NCBI RefSeq assembly: GCF_007655135.1
Contig: NW_022204383.1
Coordinates: 1 to 64,000 of the forward strand
Direction: 5' to 3'
DNA length: 64,000 nucleotides
Source: Punica granatum
Taxonomy: Eukaryota > Streptophyta > Magnoliopsida > Myrtales > Lythraceae
How positions within the stretch are numbered: position 1 is the first letter of the stretch; every line of letters begins with the position of its first letter. This document shows, in pieces, positions 1 through 13,800 of the stretch. Under the pieces are notes generated by a model. That model worked only from the letters and a program-made list of their open reading frames with translations. It ran no database searches and was not told where the DNA came from. A program made the position numbers and the translations under genes.

Positions 1-3000
1 GAAAAGCTCGGCGAACTTGCGATGCGTAAAAGAGAGTGCACGGGGGAGCAGCCCGACAGATTTGCGAGATGCACGACCAAACAGGCTCGGCCAACATGCG
101 AAGCTTAAAAGAGAGTGTGCACGAGCGAGCAGGTTCGACAGATTTGGAAGAAGCACGAGCGAGTAGGCTCGGCGAAATTGCAAGGCGTAAAAGAGAGTGT
201 GCATGGTCGAGCAGGTCCGACAGATGTGCAAGAAGCACGAATGAGAAGGCTCGGCGAACTTGCGAAGCATAAAAGAGAGTGTGCACGGGCGAGCAGTCCC
301 GACGGATTTGCATGAAGCACGAGCGAGCAGACTCGGCGAAATTGCAAAGCGAAAGAGGGAGTGTGCATGGGCGAGCAGGCCCGGCAGATTTGCAGAAAGC
401 ACGAGCGAAAAGCTCGGCGAACTTGCGATGCGTAAAAGAGAGTGCACGGGGGAGCAGCCCGACAGATTTGCGAGATGCACGACCAAACAGGCTCGGCCAA
501 CATGCGAAGCTTAAAGAGAGTGTGCACGAGCGAGCAGGTTTCGACAGATTTGGAAGAAGCACGAGCGAGCTAGCTCGGCGAAATTGCAAGGCGTAAAAGA
601 GAGTGTGCATGGTCGAGCAGGTCCGACAGATGTGCAAGAAGCACGAATGAGAAGGCTCGGCGAACTTGCGAAGCATAAAAGAGAGTGTGCACGGGCGAGC
701 AGTCCCGACGGATTTGCATGAAGCACGAGCGAGCAGACTCGGCGAAATTGCAAAGCGAAAGAGGGAGTGTGCATGGGCGAGCAGGCAGATTTTTGCAGAA
801 AGCACGAGCGAGAAAGCTCGGAACTTGCGATGCGTAAAAGAGAGTGCACGGGGAGCAGCCCGACAGATTTGCGAGATGCACGACCAAACAGGCTCGGCCA
901 ACATGCGAAGCTTAAAAGAGAGTGTGCACGAGCGAGCAGGTTCGACAGATTTGGAAGAAGCACGAGCAGCAGGCTCGGCGAAATTGCAAGGCGTAAAAGA
1001 GAGTGTGCATGTCGAGCAGGTCCGACAGATGTGCAAGAAGCACGAATGAGAAGCTCGCGAACTTGCGAAAATAAAGAGAGAGTGTGCACGGGCGAGCAGT
1101 CCCGACGATTTTGCATGAAGCACGAGCGAGCAGACTCGGCGAAATTGCAAAGCGAAAGAGGGAGTGTGCATGGGCGAGCAGGCCGGCAGATTTGCAGAAA
1201 GCACGAGCGAGAAAGCTCGGCGAACTTGCGATGCGTAAAAGAGAGTGCACGGGGGAGCAGCCCGACAGATTTGCGAGATGCACGACCAAACAGGCTCGGC
1301 CAACATGCGAAGCTTAAAAGAGAGTGTGCACGAGCGAGCAGGTTCGACAGATTTGGAAGAAGCACGAGCGAGCAGGCTCGGCGAAATTGCAAGGCGTAAA
1401 AGAGAGTGTGCATGGTCGAGCAGGTCCGACAGATGTGCAAGAAGCACGAATGAGAAGGCTCGCGAACTTGCGAAGCATAAAAGAGAGTGTGCACGGGCGA
1501 GCAGTCCCGACGGATTTGCATGAAGCACGAGCGAGCAGACTCGGCGAAATTGCAAAGCGAAAGAGGGAGTGTGCATGGGCGAGCAGGCCCGGCAGATTTG
1601 CAGAAAGCACGAGCGAGAAAGCTCGGCGAACTTGCGATGCGTAAAAGAGAGTGCACGGGGGAGCAGCCCGACAGATTTGCGAGATGCACGACCAAACAGG
1701 CTCGGCCACATGCGAAGCTTAAAAGAGAGTGTGCACGAGCGAGCAGGTTCGACAGATTTGGAAGAAGCACGAGCGAGCAGGCTCGGCGAAATTGCAAGGC
1801 GTAAAAGAGAGTGTGCATGGTCGAGCAGGTCCGACAGATGTGCAAGAAGCACGAATGAGAAGGCTCGCGAACTTGCGAAGCATAAAGAGAGTGTGCACGG
1901 GCGAGCAGTCCCGACGGATTTGCATGAAGCACGAGCGAGCAGACTCGGCGAAATTGCAAAGCGAAAGAGGGAGTGTGCATGGGCGAGCAGCCCGGCAGAT
2001 TTGCAGAAAGCACGAGCGAGAAAGCTCGGCGAACTTGCGATGCGTAAAAGAGAGTGCACGGGGAGCAGCCCGACAGATTTGCGAGATGCCGAACCAAACA
2101 GGCTCGGCCAACATGCGAAGCTTAAAAGAGAGTGTGCACGAGCGAGCATTTCGACAGATTTGGAAGAAGCACGAGCGAGTAGGCTCGGCGAAATTGCAAG
2201 GCGTAAAAGAGAGTGTGCATGGTCGAGCAGGTCCGACAGATGTGCAAGAAGCACGAATGAGAAGGCTCGCGAACTTGCGAAGCATAAAGAGAGTGTGCAC
2301 GGGCGAGCAGTCCCGACGGATTTGCATGAAGCACGAGCGAGCAGACTCGGCGAAATTGCAAAGCGAAAGAGGGAGTGTGCATGGGCGAGCAGGCCCGCAG
2401 ATTTGCAGAAAGCACGAGCGAGAAAGCTCGGCGAACTTGCGATGCGTAAAAGAGAGTGCACGGGGGAGCAGCCCGACAGATTTGCGAGATGCACGACCAA
2501 ACAGGCTCGGCCAACATGCGAAGCTTAAAAGAGAGTGTGCACGAGCGAGCAGGTTCGACAAGATTTGGGAAAGCACGAGCGAGCAGGCTCGGCGAAATTG
2601 CAAGGCGTAAAAGAGAGTGTGCATGTCGAGCAGGTCCGACAGATGTGCAAGAAGCACGAATGAAAGGCTCGGCGAACTTGCGAAGCATAAAAGAGAGTGT
2701 GCACGGGCGAGCAGTCCCGACGGATTTGCATGAAGCACGAGCGAGCAGACTCGGCGAATTGCAAAGCGAAAGAGGGAGTGTGCATGGGCGAGCAGGCCCG
2801 GCAGATTTGCAGAAAGCACGAGCGAGAAAGCTCGGCGAACTTGCGATGCGTAAAAGAGAGTGCACGGGGGAGCAGCCCGACAGATTTGCGAGATGCACGA
2901 CCAAACAGGCTCGGCCAACATGCGAAGCTTAAAAGAGAGTGTGCACGAGCACGAGCAGGTTCGACAGATTTGGAAGAAGCACGAGCGGTAGGCTCGGCGA

Positions 3001-6000
3001 ATTGCAAGGCGTAAAAGAGAGTGTGCATGGTCGAGCAGGTCCGACAGATGTGCAAGAAGCACGAATGAGAAGGCTCGGCGAACTTGCGAAGCATAAAAGA
3101 GAGTGTGCACGGGCGAGCAGTCCCGACGGATTTGCATGAAGCACGAGCGAGCAGACTCGGCGAAATTGCAAAGCGAAAGAGGGAGTGTGCATGGCGAGCA
3201 GGCCCGGCAGATTTGCAGAAAGCACGAGCGAGAAAGCTCGGCGAACTTGCGATGCGTAAAAGAGAGTGCACGGGGGAGCAGCCCGACAGATTTGCGAGAT
3301 GCACGACCAAACAGGCTCGGCCAACATGCGAAGCTTAAAAGAGTGTGCACGAGCGAGCAGGTTCGACAGATTTGGAAGAAGCACGAGCGAGCAGGCTCGG
3401 CGAAATTGCAAGGCGAAAAGAGAGTGTGCATGGTCGAGCAGGTCCGACAGATGTGCAAGAAGCACGAATGAGAAGGCTCGGCGAACTTGCGAAGCATAAA
3501 AGAGAGTGTGCACGGGCGAGCAGTCCCGACGGATTGCATGAAGCACGAGCGAGCAGACTCGGCGAAATTGCAAAGCGAAAGAGGGAGTGTGCATGGGCGA
3601 GCAGGCCCGGCAGATTTGCAGAAAGCACGAGCGAGAAAGCTCGGCGAACTTGCGATGCGTAAAAGAGAGTGCACGGGGGAGCAGCCCGACAGATTTGCGA
3701 GATGCACGACCAAACAGGCTCGGCCAACATGCGAAGCTTAAAGAGAGTGTGCACGAGCGAGCAGGTTCGACAGATTTGGAAGAAGCACGAGCGAGCAGGT
3801 TCGACGAAATTGCAAGGCGTAAAAGAGAGTGTGCATGGTCGAGCAGGTCCGACAGATGTGCAAGAAGCACGAATGAGAAGGCTCGGCGAACTTGCGAAGC
3901 ATAAAAGAGAGTGTGCACGGGCGAGCTGTCCCGACGGATTTGCATGAATCACGAGCGAGCAGACTCGGCGAAATTGCAAAGTGAAAGAGGGAGTGTGCAT
4001 GGGCGAGCAGGCCCGCAGATTTGCAGAAAGCACGAGCGAGAAAGCTCGGCGAACTTGCGATGCGAAAAAGAGAGTGCACGGGGGAGCAGCCCGACAGATT
4101 TGCGAGATGCACGACCAAACAGGCTCGGCCAACATGCGAAGCTTAAAAGAGAGTGTGCACGAGCGAGCAGGTTCGACAGATTTGGAAGAAGCACGAGCGA
4201 GCAGGCTCGGCGAAATTGCAAGGCGTAAAAGAGAGTGTGCATGGTCGAGCAGGTCCGACAGATGTGCAAGAAGCACGAATGAGAAGGCTCGCGCGAACTT
4301 GCGAAGCATAAAAGAGAGTGTGCACGGGCGAGCAGTCCCGACGGATTTGCATGAAGCACGAGCGAGCAGACTCGGCGAAATTGCAAAGCGAAAGAGGGAG
4401 TGTGCATGGGCGAGCAGGCCCGGCAGATTTGCAGAAAGCACGAGCGAGAAAGCTCGGCGAACTTGCGATGCGTAAAAGAGAGTGCACGGGGGAGCAGCCC
4501 GACAGATTTGCGAGATGCACGACCAAACAGGCTCGGCCAACATGCGAAGCTTAAAAGAGAGTGTGCACGAGCGAGCAGGTTCGACAGATTTGGAAGAAGC
4601 ACGAGCGAGCAGGCTCGGCGAAATTGCAAGGCGTAAAAGAGAGTGTGCATGGTCGAGCAGGTCCGACAGATGTGCAAGAAGCACGAATGAGAAGGCTCGG
4701 CGAACTTGCGAAGCATAAAAGAGAGTGTGCACGGGCGAGCAGTCCCGACGGATTTGCATGAAGCACGAGCGAGCAGACTCGGCGAAATTGCAAAAAAGAA
4801 GAGGGAGTGTGCATGGGCGAGCAGGCCCGGCAGATTTGCAGAAAGCACGAGCGAGAAAGCTCGGCGAACTTGCGATGCGTAAAAGAGAGTGCACGGGGGA
4901 GCAGCCCGACAGATTTGCGAGATGCACGACCAAACAGGCTCGGCCAACATGCGAAGCTTAAAAGAGAGTGTGCACGAGCGAGCAGGTTCGACAGATTTGG
5001 AAGAAGCACGAGCGAGCAGGCTCGGCGAAATTGCAAGGCGTAAAAGAGAGTGTGCATGGTCGAGCAGGTCCGACAGATGTGCAAGAAGCACGAATGAGAA
5101 GGCTCGGCGAACTTGCGAAGCATAAAAGAGAGTGTGCACGGGCGAGCAGTCCCGACGGATTTGCATGAAGCACGAGCGAGCAGACTCGGCGAAATTGCAA
5201 AGCGAAAGAGGGAGTGTGCATGGGCGAGCAGGCCCGGCAGATTTGCAGAAAGCACGAGCGAGAAAGCTCGGCGAACTTGCGATGCGTAAAAGAGTGCACG
5301 GGGGAGCAGCCCGACAGATTTGCGAGATGCACGACCAAACAGGCTCGGCCAACATGCGAAGCTTAAAAGAGAGTGTGCACGAGCGAGCAGGTTCGACAGA
5401 TTTGGAAGAAGCACGAGCGAGTAGGCTCGGCGAAATTGCAAGGCGTAAAAGAGAGTGTGCATGGTCGAGCAGGTCCGACAGATGTGCAAGAAGCACGAAT
5501 GAGAAGGCTCGGCGAACTTGCGAAGCATAAAAGAGAGTGTGCACGGGCGAGCAGTCCCGACGGATTTGCATGAAGCACGAGCGAGCAGACTCGGCGAAAT
5601 TGCAAAGCGAAAGAGGGAGTGTGCATGGGCGAGCAGGCCCGGCAGATTTGCAGAAAGCACGAGCGAGAAAGCTCGGCGAACTTGCGATGCGTAAAAAGAG
5701 AGTGCACGGGGGAGCAGCCCGACAGATTTGCGAGATGCACGACCAAACAGGCTCGGCCAACATGCGAAGCTTAAAAGAGAGTGTGCACGAGCGAGCAGGT
5801 TCGACAGATTTGGAAGAAGCACGAGCGAGCAGGCTCGGCGAAATTGCAAGGCGTAAAAGAGAGTGTGCATGGTCGAGCAGGTCCGACAGATGTGCAAGAA
5901 GCACGAATGAGAAGGCTCGGCGAACTTGCGAAGCATAAAAGAGAGTGTGCACGGGCGAGCAGTCCCGACGGATTTGCATGAAGCACGAGCGAGCAGACTC

Positions 6001-9000
6001 GGCGAAATTGCAAAGCGAAAGAGGGAGTGTGCATGGGCGAGCAGGCCCGGCAGATTTGCAGAAAGCACGAGCGAGAAAGCTCGGCGAACTTGCGATGCGT
6101 AAAAGAGAGTGCACGGGGGAGCAGCCCGACAGATTTGCGAGATGCACGACCAAACAGGCTCGGCCAACATGCGAAGCTTAAAAGAGAGTGTGCACGAGCG
6201 AGCAGGTTCGACAGATTTGAAGAAGCACGAGCGAGTAGGCTCGGCGAAATTGCAAGGCGTAAAAGAGAGTGTGCATGGTCGAGCAGGTCCGACAGATGTG
6301 CAAGAAGCACGAATGAGAAGGCTCGGCGAACTTGCGAAGCATAAAAGAGAGTGTGCACGGGCGAGCAGTCCCGACGGATTTGCATGAAGCACGAGCGAGC
6401 AGACTCGGCGAAATTGCAAAGCGAAAGAGGGAGTGTGCATGGGCGAGCAGGCCCGGCAGATTTGCAGAAAGCTCGAGCGAACTTGCGATGCGTAAAAGAG
6501 AGTGCACGGGGGAGCAGCCCCAGATTTGCGAGATGCACGACCAAACAGGCTCGGCCAACATGCGAAGCTTAAAAGAGAGTGTGCACGAGCGAGCAGGTTC
6601 GACAGATTTGGAAGAAGCACGAGCGAGCAGGCTCGGCGAAATTGCAAGGCGTAAAGAGAGTGTGCATGGTCGAGCAGGTCCGACAGATGTGCAAGAAGCA
6701 CGAATGAGAAGGCTCGGCGAACTTGCGAAGCATAAAGAGAGTGTGCACGGGCGAGCAGTCCCGACGGATTTGCATGAAGCACGAGCGAGCAGACTCGGCG
6801 AAATTGCAAAGCGAAAGAGGAGTGTGCATGGCGAGCAGGCCCGGCAGATTTGCAGAAAGCACGAGCGAGAAAGCTCGGCGAACTTGCGATGCGTAAAAGA
6901 GAGTGCACGGGGGAGCAGCCCGACAGATTTGCGAGATGCACGACCAAACAGGCTCGGCCAACATGCGAAGCTTAAAAGAGAGTGTGCACGAGCGAGCAGG
7001 TTCGACAGATTTGGAAGAAGCACGAGCGAGTAGGCTCGGCGAAATTGCAAGGCGTAAAGAGAGTGTGCATGGTCGAGCAGGTCCGACAGATGTGCAAGAA
7101 GCACGAATGAGAAGGCTCGGCGAACTTGCGAAGCATAAAGAGAGTGTGCACGGGCGAGCAGTCCCGACGGATTTGCATGAAGCACGAGCGAGCAGACTCG
7201 GCGAAATTGCAAAGAAAGAGGGAGTGTGCATGGGCGAGCAGGCCCGGCAGATTTGCAGAAAGCACGAGCGAGAAAGCTCGGCGAACTTGCGATGCGTAAA
7301 AGAGAGTGCACGGGGGAGCAGCCCGACAGATTTGCGAGATGCACGACCAAACAGGCTCGGCCAACATGCGAAGCTTAAAAGAGAGTGTGCACGAGCGAGC
7401 AGGTTCGACAGATTTGGAAGAAGCACGAGCGACAGGCTCGGCGAAATTGCAAGGCGTAAAAGAGAGTGTGCATGGTCGAGCAGGTCCGACAGTGTGCAAG
7501 AAGCACGAATGAGAAGGCTCGGCGAACTTGCGAAGCATAAAAGAGAGTGTGCACGGCGAGCAGTCCCGACGGATTTGCATGAAGCACGAGCGAGCAGACT
7601 CGGCGAAATTGCAAAGCGAAAGAGGGAGTGTGCATGGGCGAGCAGGCCCGGCAGATTTGCAGAAAGCACGAGCGAGAAAGCTCGGCGAACTTGCGAAGCG
7701 TAAAAGAGAGTGCACGGGGAGCAGCCCGACAGATTTGCGAGATGCACGACCAAACAGGCTCGGCCAACATGCGAAGCTTAAAAGAGAGTGTGCACGAGCG
7801 AGCAGGTTCGACAGATTTGGAAGAAGCACGAGCGACTAGGCTCGGCGAAATTGTAAGGCGTAAAAGAGAGTGTGCATGGTCGAGCAGGTCCGACAGATGT
7901 GCAAGAAGCACGAATGAGAAGGCTCGGCGAACTTGCGAAGCATAAAAGAGAGTGTGCACGGGCGAGCAGTCCCGACGGATTTGCATGAAGCACGAGCGAG
8001 CAGACTCGGCGAAATTGCAAAGCGAAAGAGGGAGTGTGCATGGGCGAGCAGGCCCGGCAGATTTGCAGAAAGCACGAGCGAGAAAGCTCGGCGAACTTGC
8101 GATGCGTAAAAGAGAGTGCACGGGGGAGCAGCCCGACAGATTTGCGAGATGCACGACCAAACAGGCTCGGCCAACATGCGAAGCTTAATAGAGAGTGTGC
8201 ACGAGCGAGCAGGTTCGACAGATTTGGAAGAAGCACGAGCGAGCAGGCTCGGCGAAATTGCAAGGCGTAAAAGAGAGTGTGCACGGTCGAGCAGGTCCGA
8301 CAGATGTGCAAGAAGCACGAATGAGAAGGCTCGGCGAACTTGCGAAGCATAAAAGAGAGTGTGCACGGGCGAGCAGTCCCGACGGATTTGCATGAAGCAC
8401 GAGCGAGCAGACTCGGCGAAATTGCAAAGCGAAAGAGGGAGTGTGCATGGGCGAGCAGGCCCGGCAGATTTGCAGAAAGCACGAGCGAGAAAGCTCGGCG
8501 AACTTGCGATGCGTAAAAGAGAGTGCACGGGGGAGCAGCCCGACAGATTTGCGAGATGCACGACCAAACAGGCTCGGCCAACATGCGAAGCTTAAAAGAG
8601 AGTGTGCACGAGCGAGCAGGTTCGACAGATTTGGAAGAAGCACGAGCGAGAGGCTCGGCGAAATTGCAAGGCGTAAAAGAGAGTGTGCATGGTCGAGCAG
8701 GTCCGACAGATGTGCAAGAAGCACGAATGAGAAGGCTCGGCGAACTTGCGAAGCATAAAAGAGAGTGTGCACGGGCGAGCAGTCCCGACGGATTTGCATG
8801 AAGCACGAGCGAGCAGACTCGGCGAAATTGCAAAGCGAAAGAGGGAGTGTGCATGGGCGAGCAGGCCCGGCAGATTTGCAGAAAGCACGAGCGAGAAAGC
8901 TCGGCGAACTTGCGATGCGTAAAAGAGAGTGCACGGGGGAGCAGCCCGACAGATTTGCGAGATGCACGACCAAACAGGCTCGGCCAACATGCGAAGCTTA

Positions 9001-10707
9001 AAAGAGAGTGTGCACGAGCGAGCAGGTTCGACAGATTTGGAAGAAGCACGAGCGACTAGGCTCGGCGAAATTGTAAGGCGTAAAAGAGAGTGTGCATGGT
9101 CGAGCAGGTCCGACAGATGTGCAAGAAGCACGAATGAGAAGGCTCGGCGAACTTGCGAAGCATAAAAGAGAGTGTGCACGGGCGAGCAGTCCCGACGGAT
9201 TTGCATGAAGCACGAGCGAGCAGACTCGGCGAAATTGCAAAGCGAAAGAGGGAGTGTGCATGGGCGAGCAGGCCCGGCAGATTTGCAGAAAGCACGAGCG
9301 AGAAAGCTCGGCGAACTTGCGATGCGTAAAGAGAGTGCACGGGGGAGCAGCCCGACAGATTTGCGAGATGCACGACCAAACAGGCTCGGCCAACATGCGA
9401 AGCTTAAAAGAGAGTGTGCACGAGCGAGCAGGTTCGACAGATTTGGAAGAAGCACGAGCGAGCAGGCTCGGCGAAATTGCAAGGCGTAAAAGAGAGTGTG
9501 CATGGTCGAGCAGGTCCGACAGATGTGCAAGAAGCACGAATGAGAAGGCTCGGCGAACTTGCGAAGCATAAAAGAGAGTGTGCACGGGCGAGCAGTCCCG
9601 ACGGATTTGCATGAAGCACGAGCGAGCAGACTCGGCGAAATTGCAAAGCGAAAGAGGGAGTGTGCATGGGCGAGCAGGCCCGGCAGATTTGCAGAAAGCA
9701 CGAGCGAGAAAGCTCGGCGAACTTGCGATGCGTAAAAGAGAGTGCACGGGGGAGCAGCCCGACAGATTTGCGAGATGCACGACCAAACAGGCTCGGCCAA
9801 CATGCGAAGCTTAAAAGAGAGTGTGCACGAGCGAGCAGGTTCGACAGATTTGGAAGAAGCACGAGCGAGCAGGCTCGGCGAAATTGCAAGGCGTAAAAGA
9901 GAGTGTGCATGGTCGAGCAGTCCGACAGATGTGCAAGAAGCACGAATGAGAAGGCTCGGCGAACTTGCGAAGCATAAAAGAGAGTGTGCACGGGCGAGCA
10001 GTCCCGACGGATTTGCATGAAGCACGAGCGAGCAGACTCGGCGAAATTGCAAAGCGAAAGAGAGTGTGCATGGGCGAGCAGGCCCGGCAGATTTGCAGAA
10101 AGCACGAGCGAGAAAGCTCGGCGAACTTGCGATGCGTAAAAGAGAGTGCACGGGGAGCAGCCCGACAGATTTGCGAGATGCACGACCAAACAGGCTCGGC
10201 CAACATGCGAAGCTTAAAAGAGATGTGCACGAGCGAGCAGGTTCGACAGATTTGGAAGAAGCACGAGCGAGCAGGCTCGGCGAAATTGCAAAGCGTAAAA
10301 GAGAGTGTGCATGGTCGAGCAGGTCCGACAGATGTGCAAGAAGCACGAATGAGAAGGCTCGGCGAACTTGCGAAGCATAAAAGAGAGTGTGCACGGGCGA
10401 GCAGTCCCGACGGATTTGCATGAAGCACGAGCGAGCAGACTCGGCGAAATTGCAAAGCGAAAGAGGGAGTGTGCATGGGCGAGCAGGCCCGGCAGATTTG
10501 CAGAAAGCACGAGCGAGAAAGCTCGGCGAACTTGCGATGCGTAAAAGAGAGTGCACGGGGGAGCAGCCCGACAGATTTGCGAGATGCACGACCAAACAGG
10601 CTCGGCCAACATGCGAAGCTTAAAAGAGAGTGTGCACGAGCGAGCAGGTTCGACAGATTTGGAAGAAGCACGAGCGACTAGGCTCGGCGAAATTGTAAGG
10701 CGTAAAA

Positions 10708-10869
10708 GAGAGTGTGCATGGTCGAGCAGGTCCGACAGATGTGCAAGAAGCACGAATGAGAAGGCTCGGCGAACTTGCAAAGCAAAAAAGAGAGTGTGCA
10801 CGTCGAGCAGGTCCGACAGATGTGCAAGAAGCACGAATGAGAAGGCTCGGCGAACTTGCGAAGCATAAA
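10708..10869 (+). repeat. Duplicated C monomer (six-monomer HOR variant)
   Basis: Two C-type monomers stand side by side (10,708-10,789 and 10,790-10,869), both with the C markers GTCCGACAGATG and GAATGAGAAGG. The HOR that contains them is 488 bp long instead of 407, that is, one extra monomer. This is the only clear six-monomer unit I saw in the array. It fits unequal crossover or replication slippage out of register by one monomer. Confidence 0.9.
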
Positions 10870-13800
10870 GAGAGTGTGCACGAGGCGAGCAGTCCCGACG
10901 GATTTGCATGAAGCACGAGCGAGCAGCTCGGCGAAATTGCAAAGCGAAAGAGAGGAGTGTGCATGGGCGAGCAGGCCCGGCAGATTTGCAGAAAGCACGA
11001 GCGAGAAAGCTCGGCGAACTTGCGATGCGTAAAAGAGAGTGCACGGGGGAGCAGCCCGACAGATTTGCGAGATGCACGACCAAACAGGCTCGGCCAACAT
11101 GCGAAGCTTAAAAGAGTTGTGCACGAGCGAGCAGGTTCGACAGATTTGGAAGAAGCACGAGCGAGCAGGCTCGGCGAAATTGCAACGTAAAAGAGAGTGT
11201 GCATGGTCGAGCAGGTCCGACAGATGTGCAAGAAGCACGAATGAGAAGGCTCGGCGAACTTGCGAAGCATAAAAGAGAGTGTGCACGGGCGAGCAGTCCC
11301 GACGGATTTGCATGAAGCACGAGCGAGCAGACTCGGCGAAATTGCAAAGCGAAAGAGGGAGTGTGCATGGGCGAGCAGGCCCGGCAGATTTGCAGAAAGC
11401 ACGAGCGAGAAAGCTCGGCGAACTTGCGATGCGTAAAAGAGAGTGCACGGGGGAGCAGCCCGACAGATTTGCGAGATGCACGACCAAACAGGCTCGGCCA
11501 ACATGCGAAGCTTAAAAGAGAGTGTGCACGAGCGAGCAGGTTCGACAGATTTGGAAGAAGCACGAGCGAGCAGGCTCGGCGAAATTGCAAGGCGTAAAAG
11601 AGAGTGTGCATGGTCGAGCAGGTCCGACAGATGTGCAAGAAGCACGAATGAGAAGGCTCGGCGAACTTGCGAAGCATAAAAGAGAGTGTGCACGGGCGAG
11701 CAGTCCCGACGGATTTGCATGAAGCACGAGCGAGCAGACTCGGCGAAATTGCAAAGCGAAAGAGGGAGTGTGCATGGGCGAGCAGGCCCGGCAGATTTGC
11801 AGAAAGCACGAGCGAGAAAGCTCGGCGAACTTGCGATGCGTAAAAGAGAGTGCACGGGGAGCAGCCCGACAGATTTGCGAGATGCACGACCAAACAGGCT
11901 CGGCCAACATGCGAAGCTTAAAAGAGAGTGTGCACGAGCGAGCAGGTTCGACAGATTTGGAAGAAGCACGAGCGAGTAGGCTCGGCGAAATTGCAAGGCG
12001 TAAAAGAGAGTGTGCACGGTCGAGCAGGTCCGACAGATGTGCAAGAAGCACGAATGAGAAGGCTCGGCGAACTTGCGAAGCATAAAAGAGAGTGTGCACG
12101 GGCGAGCAGTCCCGACGGATTTGCATGAAGCACGAGCGAGCAGACTCGGCGAAATTGCAAAGCGAAAGAGGGAGTGTGCATGGGCGAGCAGGCCCGGCAG
12201 ATTTGCAGAAAGCACGAGCGAGAAAGCTCGGCGAACTTGCGATGCGTAAAAGAGAGTGCACGGGGGAGCAGCCCGACAGATTTGCGAGATGCACGACCAA
12301 ACAGGCTCGGCCAACATGCGAAGCTTAAAAGAGAGTGTGCACGAGCGAGCAGGTTCGACAGATTTGGAAGAAGCACGAGCGAGCAGGCTCGGCGAAATTG
12401 CAAGGCGTAAAAGAGAGTGTGCATGGTCGAGCAGGTCCGACAGATGTGCAAGAAGCACGAATGAGAAGGCTCGGCGAACTTGCGAAGCATAAAAGAGAGT
12501 GTGCACGGGCGAGCAGTCCCGACGGATTTGCATGAAGCACGAGCGAGCAGACTCGGCGAAATTGCAAAGCGAAAGAGGGAGTGTGCATGGGCGAGCAGGC
12601 CCGGCAGATTTGCAGAAAGCACGAGCGAGAAAGCTCGGCGAACTTGCGATGCGTAAAAGAGTGCACGGGGGAGCAGCCCGACAGATTTGCGAGATGCACG
12701 ACCAAACAGGCTCGGCCAACATGCGAAGCTTAAAAGAGAGTGTGCACGAGCGAGCAGGTTCGACAGATTTGGAAGAAGCACGAGCGAGCAGGCTCGGCGA
12801 AATTGCAAGGCGTAAAAGAGAGTGTGCATGGTCGAGCAGGTCCGACAGATGTGCAAGAAGCACGAATGAGAAGGCTCGGCGAACTTGCGAAGCATAAAAG
12901 AGAGTGTGCACGGGCGAGCAGTCCCGACGGATTTGCATGAAGCACGAGCGAGCAGACTCGGCGAAATTGCAAAGCGAAAGAGGGAGTGTGCATGGGCGAG
13001 CAGGCCCGGCAGATTTGCAGAAAGCACGAGCGAGAAAGCTCGGCGAACTTGCGATGCGTAAAAGAGAGTGCACGGGGGAGCAGCCCGACAGATTTGCGAG
13101 ATGCACGACCAAACAGGCTCGGCCAACATGCGAAGCTTAAAAGAGAGTGTGCACGAGCGAGCAGGTTCGACAGATTTGGAAGAAGCACGAGCGAGCAGGC
13201 TCGGCGAAATTGCAAGGCGTAAAAGAGAGTGTGCATGGTCGAGCAGGTCCGACAGATGTGCAAGAAGCACGAATGAGAAGGCTCGGCGAACTTGCGAAGC
13301 ATAAAAGAGAGTGTGCACGGGCGAGCAGTCCCGACGGATTTGCATGAAGCACGAGCGAGCAGACTCGGCGAAATTGCAAAGCGAAAGAGGGAGTGTGCAT
13401 GGGCGAGCAGGCCCGGCAGATTTGCAGAAAGCACGAGCGAGAAAGCTCGGCGAACTTGCGATGCGTAAAAGAGAGTGCACGGGGGAGCAGCCCGACAGAT
13501 TTGCGAGATGCACGACCAAACAGGCTCGGCCAACATGCGAAGCTTAAAAGAGAGTGTGCACGAGCGAGCAGGTTCGACAGATTTGGAAGAAGCACGAGCG
13601 AGCAGGCTCGGCGAAATTGCAAGGCGTAAAGAGAGTGTGCATGGTCGAGCAGGTCCGACAGATGTGCAAGAAGCACGAATGAGAAGGCTCGCCGAACTTG
13701 CGAAGCATAAAAGAGAGTGTGCACGGGCGAGCAGTCCCGACGGATTTGCATGAAGCACGAGCGAGCAGACTCGGCGAAATTGCAAAGCGAAAGAGGGAGT

